A DNA stretch of 5,065 bases from Verrucomicrobia bacterium TMED40 (GTDB taxonomy: Bacteria; Verrucomicrobiota; Verrucomicrobiia; Opitutales; Seribacteraceae), in assembly GCA_002167605.1 (NCBI GenBank), contig NHCT01000027.1, forward strand, positions 108,212 to 113,276, given 5' to 3'. The notes under the pieces are model-generated. The model was not told the DNA's origin and made no database searches. It saw only the letters and a program-made list of their open reading frames with translations. Below are positions 1 through 5,065 of this stretch, in pieces (the first letter of the stretch is position 1; the number at the start of each line of letters is the position of its first letter). The translations under genes and the position numbers were made by a program.

Positions 1-2453
1 CGGATTCTTTGACCATAAACGGGTGTCATCTCAACCAAAAGGGGTATCTTCATTTCGGAAGCGTTCTTTACGAAGGGCTTATCGGGAAAAAAGCTCCTTC
101 TATGAACGAAGATGTGCGGGCCGCCGTGATTGAAAAAAATACCCAGCATTTCTATCGTTATCGACCGCTCAACACCTTTTATTACACGGGAGGAAGACGC
201 GGAAGCTACGGATATCTCGATTTTCTTCCGGCTATGAGAAATTTCGATCTTATGACTGCCAACCGCGACGAGCGAATTCATCGTTTGGTCAACGGAGAAA
301 ACCCGAGCCCGATCATCGACGACTCCAACATACCACCCCTGCCCATCACCAAACAAAGCCGAGGTGCCAACAAGTGGATGAGTCCTCAGGAAGAATCAAA
401 CGCCTTCCAGGTTGACCCGCGGTTTGAGGTCTCCTTGTTCGCCAGCGAAGAACAGTTCCCTGAACTTGCTTGCCCCATTCAGATGAGATGGGACGGACTT
501 GGCAGAATGTGGGTATCCTGTTCCACCACTTATCCCCATGTCTATCCCGGCCAGGCTCCGAATGACAAGATTGTGATTCTAGAGGATCTGAATGGGGACG
601 GAAAGGCGGACTCCTGTAAAGTGTGGGCAGAGGGCCTCAATGTCCCTCTTTCTTTCGAATTCGGCGATGGTGGAGTCTATGTTTCGGAGGAACCGCACAT
701 GACTTTTCTTAAGGACACGAACGGAGACGGAAAAGCAGACCTTCGTGAAATTCCTCTCACTGGTTTTGGTTGCGAAGACTCTCACCATGCCCTTCACGAC
801 TTTGCCTGGACGCCCGATGGTGATTTAATTTTCAGGGAATCGGTTTTTCACCATTCTCAAGTCGAGACTCCCTATGGACCCGTTCGACAACAAAACAGCG
901 GTTGGTTTTCGTGGGAACCCAAGGTCCACAGGCTCACCGCTTTTGGCTCTCATCCTAGCACCAACCCTTGGGGCGTGACTTTTGACGATTGGGGGCAACA
1001 TGTCGCCAGCTATCCCATATTTGCCTCCGCTCACCATGCCTTGGATCCGCCTTACCCCCAACAACACCCCAGACCAACTGGCCTCCAGGCATACTCCGGA
1101 GTTTGTGGACAGGAATTCATCGATTTCCCCAATTGGCCTAAGGATATGCAGGGTATGATGGTAAAAGTTCGATACAAGCCTACCAACCGCGTGGAACTTC
1201 TTAAATGGAAGGAATATGAATATGGCTATGAGGAAGAATACTTGTCCGACATTATTTTCTCTTCCAACCTCAGCTTCATTCCCGTGGACCTCAGATACGG
1301 TCCGGAAGGAGGAATGTATGTGTGCGATTGGTACAACCCGGTCAAAGGTCATGCCCAATATTCCCTCCGAGACGACCGCAGAGACAGAACCTCGGGGCGA
1401 ATCTGGAGGATTTTGCCAAAGGGTGCCAAACCCGTGGTTGCCCCCAAGATTACCGGCGCCTCCATCGAGGAATTACTCGATCTTCTGAAACGCAGGGAAT
1501 ATCGTTATCGATATTGGGCCAAAAGAGAGATCAGGGAAATGAACCCTCAGGTCGTAAAGGGGGCTTTGGACAAATGGCTTACCGAGCTCAACCCTCAAGA
1601 CCCTCGTTTCCGGCATCACCAAGTGGAAGCGATGTGGACCTACCGAAACCTGGAATTGACTAAGCCCAGCCTTCTGGAAGAGCTCTTGTCATGCGACAAT
1701 CACCACGCCCGTGCTGCGGCCGCTCGGCAACTTCGTCACTGGCACCCCCATGCAAAGAACGGAGACTTCTTACTTGAGAAAGCTGCTAAAGATGCAAGCG
1801 GTTTGGTTCGGCTGGAGGCGGCTATCGCCTGCAGTTATCTGGGGTCAGCCAACGCCTTTGAGGTTCTTAAAAATATTACTTCCCTGCCGCATGATAAACA
1901 CCTCACCTATGCGATCAACACATCCTTACGGTCAGAGCCCATGAGCAAGTATTGGGATTCAGAAACGGTCCATGCCCAACACCCCAAAATTGCTGCAATG
2001 TTTTCCATACAGAAACTAAAGGAGCGGAAAGCCGAGGAATCCAAGAAGAATTCTAAATTTGACCGGCAAAGAAACTTGCTCAAGGTGCGAATCAAATGCA
2101 TCAAGGAACGAATGCTTTTTGATGTCGAAACCATTGAAGCCAAGCGAAACCAACCCATTCGCCTTGAATTTCTCAATCCGGATGCAACTCCGCACAACCT
2201 TGTTCTGGTTCAGCCTGGGTCGCTCGAAGAAATTGGTACGGCCGCCAACCTCATGGCTGCCGATCCCGAGGCCGCCAAGAGCGGTCAATTCATCCCATCC
2301 TCTAAAAAAATAATTGTGCATACTAAAATGCTTAATCAAGGGGAATATGAGTATCTCCGTTTTAAAGCACCAAATAAACCAGGAGAATACCCTTACCTTT
2401 GTAGTTTTCCTGGCCATTGGACCATTATGAAAGGTAAATTAATCGTTAAATAA
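1..2453 (+). CDS. PVC-type dehydrogenase-like multidomain protein with SGNH remnant and C-terminal azurin-like copper domain (5' partial)
   Basis: The reading frame is open to the left edge (first full codon at base 3). The TTG at 9 is therefore probably not the true start; residue numbers below count from it. Residues 1-30 (NGCHLN, then KGYLHFG) resemble the last block of an SGNH/GDSL hydrolase domain, most of which lies upstream. Residues 133-468 resemble the PVC N-terminal 'membrane-bound dehydrogenase' (sorbosone-dehydrogenase-like) beta-propeller: two DxNGDGKAD calcium-type loops (193-201, 236-244), CDWYNP (439-444) and the closing RDRTSGRIWRI (458-468). Residues about 485-625 are helical and HEAT-like (HHARAAAARQLRHW). 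The C-terminal ~115 residues form a cupredoxin with candidate copper ligands His729, Cys798, His803 and Met807 (CSFPGHWTIM, azurin-like). No CxxCH haem motif is present. The protein is probably exported and redox-active. The substrate is unknown and dehydrogenase activity is unproven for this family. It heads a tight operon with two sulfatases. Domain calls are confident; function is inference. Confidence 0.88.
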   Translation, partial: DSLTINGCHLNQKGYLHFGSVLYEGLIGKKAPSMNEDVRAAVIEKNTQHFYRYRPLNTFYYTGGRRGSYGYLDFLPAMRNFDLMTANRDERIHRLVNGENPSPIIDDSNIPPLPITKQSRGANKWMSPQEESNAFQVDPRFEVSLFASEEQFPELACPIQMRWDGLGRMWVSCSTTYPHVYPGQAPNDKIVILEDLNGDGKADSCKVWAEGLNVPLSFEFGDGGVYVSEEPHMTFLKDTNGDGKADLREIPLTGFGCEDSHHALHDFAWTPDGDLIFRESVFHHSQVETPYGPVRQQNSGWFSWEPKVHRLTAFGSHPSTNPWGVTFDDWGQHVASYPIFASAHHALDPPYPQQHPRPTGLQAYSGVCGQEFIDFPNWPKDMQGMMVKVRYKPTNRVELLKWKEYEYGYEEEYLSDIIFSSNLSFIPVDLRYGPEGGMYVCDWYNPVKGHAQYSLRDDRRDRTSGRIWRILPKGAKPVVAPKITGASIEELLDLLKRREYRYRYWAKREIREMNPQVVKGALDKWLTELNPQDPRFRHHQVEAMWTYRNLELTKPSLLEELLSCDNHHARAAAARQLRHWHPHAKNGDFLLEKAAKDASGLVRLEAAIACSYLGSANAFEVLKNITSLPHDKHLTYAINTSLRSEPMSKYWDSETVHAQHPKIAAMFSIQKLKERKAEESKKNSKFDRQRNLLKVRIKCIKERMLFDVETIEAKRNQPIRLEFLNPDATPHNLVLVQPGSLEEIGTAANLMAADPEAAKSGQFIPSSKKIIVHTKMLNQGEYEYLRFKAPNKPGEYPYLCSFPGHWTIMKGKLIVK

Positions 2454-2463
2454 ATATCTCTTG
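2454..2463 (+). other. Seven-base junction with TTG start and no Shine-Dalgarno
   Basis: The stop TAA of the copper protein (2451-2453) is separated from the TTG start of the first sulfatase by only AATATCTC-like A/T-rich sequence (2454-2460), with no purine-rich ribosome-binding site at a usual distance. The nearest purine-rich stretch (AAAGG, 2430-2434) is over 25 bases upstream. Translation of the sulfatase is probably coupled to the upstream gene, or initiates without Shine-Dalgarno pairing. No room exists here for a terminator or independent promoter, although a promoter inside the upstream coding region cannot be excluded. Confidence 0.6.
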
Positions 2464-3870
2464 AAACTTATAATTACATACTTCCTTTACTTTCTCCCTT
2501 TCCTTGTTCAAGGAAAAAAAACGAACTTTGTTTTGGTCATGGCAGATGACCAAGGGTGGGGGCAGACCGGTTATTATAACCATCCAATCCTTAAGACACC
2601 CAACTTGGATAAAATGGCTGCTAATGGGCTGCGTTTCGATCGTTTTTATGCTGGTGGACCCGTCTGCTCTCCAACTCGGGCGTCCGTTCTCACCGGACGG
2701 ACTCATGACCGAACTGGAGTCTTTGATCATGGTTATGCCCTAAGGACTCAGGAAAAGACACTCCCACAGGCTCTAAAAGACGCTGGCTATGCGACCGGAC
2801 ACTTTGGTAAATGGCACCTTAACGGGTTAAGGGGTCCAGGTGTTCCAATCTTGTCCAACTATCCAAACGGACCGAAGGACTTCGGTTTTGAAAAATGGTT
2901 ATCCGTGAGTAATTTTTTCGATCTGAACCCTCTCATGAGTCGCCAGGGAAAATTCCTGGAATTCCGCGGCGACTCCTCCGAAATCATCGTAGAGGAAGCA
3001 CTTCGTTTCATGGAGGCACAAAAAAGTTCGGGCAAGCCTTTCTTCACTGTTATTTGGTATGGAACTCCACATAGCCCGTGGATGGCCCTAGACAAAGACG
3101 CCGAGCCTTTTACTGAACTTCCTCAGAGTTCCCAGGCCCATTATGCCGAACTGCGTGCCATGGATCGAAGCATCGGAACCCTGAGGTCCGGCTTAAGAAA
3201 AATGAAACTCGAGCAAGAGACACTCGTATGGTTTACCAGCGACAATGGTGGCTTGCCCAAAATCACGCCCACCACCACCGGAGGCCTAAGGGATTTCAAA
3301 GGAAGTATGTATGAGGGGGGCATCCGTGTACCCGCCATCGTCGAGTGGCCTCAGAAAATAAATAAATTCAGGGTAAGTTCCTATCCTGCTGGTGCGGTGG
3401 ATATCTTTCCCACCCTCGCGGAGATCGCCGGACTGCCTGCACAATCAATGCTGGATCCAGTGGATGGCGAAAGTCTGCTTCCTCTTTTTGAGAAGGAGCT
3501 CAAGACCCGATCCAAACCTCTTATATTTAGCAGTAGGGGTAGGATGGCTGTAATCGACAACCAATGGAAGTTCCTTTCGCAACCTCAAGGCGATGGGCGC
3601 AAATTGGAAATGTTTGACCTCTCCAAAGATCTTTCCGAAAGCACGAATTTATTCCGCCCAAATCATCCAAGGGCCAAGAAACTTCGAACGGTCCTCCTCG
3701 AGTCGAGGCAGTCCATCTCCGATAGCGTGGATGGGTTGGATTATCCGGAAAAGAAAGTGGGAAAACAACCGCCGAGAATCTTTTGGACGCAAATTCCCGA
3801 ATACGAAAAGTATTTTAAAGCGTGGAAGGCCAGACCTGAATACCAAGGTCGTCTCAAAAATTTAAAATGA
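2461..3870 (+). CDS. Secreted S1-family sulfatase (FGly type, CSPTR), arylsulfatase-like
   Basis: Complete 469-residue formylglycine-dependent sulfatase of the alkaline-phosphatase superfamily, a normal length for the family. It hydrolyses sulfate esters; the substrate, probably a sulfated glycan, cannot be read from sequence. Residues 1-18 form a signal peptide (KLI, then a hydrophobic run ending LVQG), so it is exported. Active-site elements are all present: metal-binding Asp29-Asp30 (MADDQGWG), Cys69 in CSPTR followed by LTGR (77-80), Lys117 and His119 in GKWH, His204 in TPHSPW, Asp261-Asn262 in SDNGG, and Lys280 in [13 protein letters not shown]. Cys69 would need conversion to formylglycine; no FGly-generating enzyme lies in the window. 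The TTG start is chosen because the frame upstream is closed by a TAA at 2440 with no ATG or GTG between. The first internal ATG (2539) would remove the signal peptide and first beta strand. It begins 7 bases after the preceding stop, and its TGA overlaps the next gene's ATG. Confidence 0.95.
   Translation: MKLIITYFLYFLPFLVQGKKTNFVLVMADDQGWGQTGYYNHPILKTPNLDKMAANGLRFDRFYAGGPVCSPTRASVLTGRTHDRTGVFDHGYALRTQEKTLPQALKDAGYATGHFGKWHLNGLRGPGVPILSNYPNGPKDFGFEKWLSVSNFFDLNPLMSRQGKFLEFRGDSSEIIVEEALRFMEAQKSSGKPFFTVIWYGTPHSPWMALDKDAEPFTELPQSSQAHYAELRAMDRSIGTLRSGLRKMKLEQETLVWFTSDNGGLPKITPTTTGGLRDFKGSMYEGGIRVPAIVEWPQKINKFRVSSYPAGAVDIFPTLAEIAGLPAQSMLDPVDGESLLPLFEKELKTRSKPLIFSSRGRMAVIDNQWKFLSQPQGDGRKLEMFDLSKDLSESTNLFRPNHPRAKKLRTVLLESRQSISDSVDGLDYPEKKVGKQPPRIFWTQIPEYEKYFKAWKARPEYQGRLKNLK
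3867..3870 (+). other. ATGA start/stop overlap between the two sulfatase genes
   Basis: The ATG of the downstream sulfatase (3867-3869) overlaps the TGA of the upstream sulfatase (3868-3870). This four-base overlap is the classic arrangement for termination-reinitiation coupling. No good Shine-Dalgarno sequence sits just upstream: the region is A/T-rich, and the nearest candidate (AAGG, about 3844-3847) is some 20 bases away. It supports co-expression of the two enzymes from one mRNA. Confidence 0.85.
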
Positions 3871-5065
3871 GGAATTTATTTAAATCTCTATTTCCCTACC
3901 TGGGGACACTCTTCCTTTCCTTGGAAATAAGTGCGGGAGAGAGGCCCAATATTATTTTTCTATTCACCGATGACCAATCGAGTTACTCACTTGGTTGCTA
4001 TGGGAACGAAGATGTAAAGACACCGCATATCGACCGTTTGTCTGCGGATGGTATGACCTTCGATCACCACTACGACACCACCGCAATCTGCATGGCGAGT
4101 CGGGTCAATGTTATGACCGGTCTCTACGAGTACAGACATGGTTGTAATTTCGATCACGGGCCCCTGACCGAGAAGCTCTGGAAAACCTCTTATCCCATTC
4201 GGCTTCGTGAGGCTGGATATGTTACTGCTTTTGCGGGTAAATTCGGATTCGAGGTGCGTAAAGGCTTCGAAAACAGACCGAAATATTTGCCGGAAGGCGA
4301 TTTCCACAAATGGGGTGGGGGACCTGGGCAAACGCACTATGCCACAGCCAAAAACCCAAGCATGAAAGCCTACGCCGACAAGTACCCGCACTCTTCTCGG
4401 TCTTACGGAGCGTTCGGCCGCGACTTCGTCATGGAATCTGCTAAACGTGAAAAGCCTTTCTGCCTATCGATCAGTTTCAAAGCCCCACACAAACCGGACC
4501 AACCGGATCCTCTTTTTGATCACTTATACACAGGAAAAACCTTCACCAAACCGGCTAACTATGGCCGTCAACACGGAGAGCACTTTTCGCGGCAAAGCAA
4601 ACAGGGTCGGCAGTACGAACGCTTTGTCAGTTGGGGCTACCACGACCAGTATGACAAAGTTATGGCAATCTACCACCAGATGGTCCACGGAGTAGATGCA
4701 GCCGTAGGTATGATCCGCAAAGCGGTCAAAGTGGCCGGTATTGAAAAAAATACGGTCATCATCTTCACTTCGGACAATGGCTTCCTTTGCGGTTCTCATG
4801 GTTACGGCTCCAAGGTCCTTCCTTACGAAGAGTCAACGAATGTCCCCTTGATTATTTACGACCCAAGGCACTCCTCCAGCGGCAAGAACTTACGTTCCAA
4901 CGCCCTGACCGCAAACATCGACATGGCGACCACCATTCTGGATCTTGCCAGGTTGGAGGTACCCGCAGGATTGGATGGGGTCAGCTTGCTCCCTCTCCTC
5001 GACAACCCAAAGGCACAGGTTCGTGAGACTGCCTCCCTTATCAATGTTTGGGGACCGAAAGCAGC
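3867..5065 (+). CDS. Secreted S1-family sulfatase (CMASR type), 3' partial
   Basis: The frame is open from the ATG at 3867 to the right edge, giving 399 full codons; relatives are usually about 450-550 residues, so the C-terminal part is missing. Residues 1-23 form a signal peptide (RNLFK, hydrophobic core, likely cleavage after EISA), so it is exported. Sulfatase elements seen: Asp35-Asp36 (FTDDQSSYS), Cys75 in CMASR followed by NVMTG, Lys125 in AGKFG, His208-Lys209 in KAPHKP, Asp303-Asn304 in SDNG, and Lys316 in [12 protein letters not shown], then [10 protein letters not shown]. Cys75 is the presumed formylglycine precursor, with Ala rather than Pro at the third motif position; bacterial motifs allow this. 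The usual GKxH is GKFG here, so the His is absent. These differences place it in a different S1 subfamily from the upstream sulfatase, suggesting a different substrate or linkage. It may resemble proteins annotated as iduronate- or N-sulfoglucosamine sulfatases, but specificity cannot be assigned. Confidence 0.93.
   Translation, partial: MRNLFKSLFPYLGTLFLSLEISAGERPNIIFLFTDDQSSYSLGCYGNEDVKTPHIDRLSADGMTFDHHYDTTAICMASRVNVMTGLYEYRHGCNFDHGPLTEKLWKTSYPIRLREAGYVTAFAGKFGFEVRKGFENRPKYLPEGDFHKWGGGPGQTHYATAKNPSMKAYADKYPHSSRSYGAFGRDFVMESAKREKPFCLSISFKAPHKPDQPDPLFDHLYTGKTFTKPANYGRQHGEHFSRQSKQGRQYERFVSWGYHDQYDKVMAIYHQMVHGVDAAVGMIRKAVKVAGIEKNTVIIFTSDNGFLCGSHGYGSKVLPYEESTNVPLIIYDPRHSSSGKNLRSNALTANIDMATTILDLARLEVPAGLDGVSLLPLLDNPKAQVRETASLINVWGPKA

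Noticed and set aside
9..11. TTG as the true start of the first gene
   Set aside because: The frame continues to the left edge and the protein begins in the last block of an SGNH domain, so the gene almost certainly starts upstream.
825..1358. Antisense open frame of 177 codons opposite the propeller region
   Set aside because: It lies wholly inside a well-supported coding region on the other strand, resembles no known family, and is the kind of open frame codon bias produces by chance.
1216..1663. Two overlapping + strand open frames within the propeller/HEAT region
   Set aside because: They are out of frame with a conserved protein that continues unbroken through the region; their translations are low-complexity, rich in Pro, Arg and Ser, and have no recognisable motif.
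1693..1707. Possible haem motif (CDNHH) in the HEAT region
   Set aside because: A c-type haem site needs CxxCH; the second Cys is missing and the segment fits a HEAT-like helix conserved in the family.
2016..2417. Antisense open frame of 133 codons opposite the copper domain
   Set aside because: The + strand carries an intact azurin-type motif here, and the antisense product shows no domain or plausible start context.
2454..2460. Terminator or promoter between the first two genes
   Set aside because: Seven bases cannot hold either, and no inverted repeat with a T-run is seen around the junction.
3987..4391. Antisense open frame of 134 codons opposite the second sulfatase
   Set aside because: It overlaps the conserved catalytic N-terminal part of a sulfatase gene and has no family resemblance.

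Overview
The window looks like a fragment of a genome from the PVC superphylum, most likely Verrucomicrobiota or possibly Planctomycetota. The assignment rests on protein architecture: a very large protein of the 'PVC-type' membrane-bound-dehydrogenase-like family fused to an SGNH-hydrolase remnant, next to tandem secreted S1 sulfatases. That gene stock is typical of PVC bacteria that degrade sulfated polysaccharides. Base composition is roughly balanced. No rRNA or other phylogenetic marker is present, so the phylum call is inference.

Layout: three genes, all on the + strand, fill the window with almost no intergenic DNA. (1) Bases 1-2453 hold the 3' part of a long gene that enters from the left. 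It encodes the tail of an SGNH/GDSL-type domain, a PVC dehydrogenase-like beta-propeller, a HEAT-like helical region and a C-terminal azurin/plastocyanin-type copper domain. (2) Bases 2461-3870 hold a complete secreted sulfatase, starting at a TTG 7 bases after gene 1 stops. (3) Bases 3867-5065 hold a second secreted sulfatase from a different subfamily. Its ATG overlaps the stop of gene 2 (ATGA), and it runs off the right edge.

The tight packing suggests one co-transcribed, translationally coupled operon. Both sulfatases have signal peptides and complete FGly-type active-site motifs (CSPTR and CMASR). They probably act in the periplasm or outside the cytoplasmic membrane, removing sulfate esters from polysaccharide or glycan fragments. 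The first protein may be an extracytoplasmic sugar oxidoreductase-like or electron-transfer partner, using a copper site where relatives often have a C-terminal haem. No FGly-generating enzyme, transporter, regulator, promoter, terminator, RNA gene, mobile element or CRISPR array is visible. Other open frames on both strands are shadows of these three genes.

I see no clear new biological system. The most notable points are the multidomain copper fusion, its linkage to sulfatases, and the unusual active-site variant of the second sulfatase.
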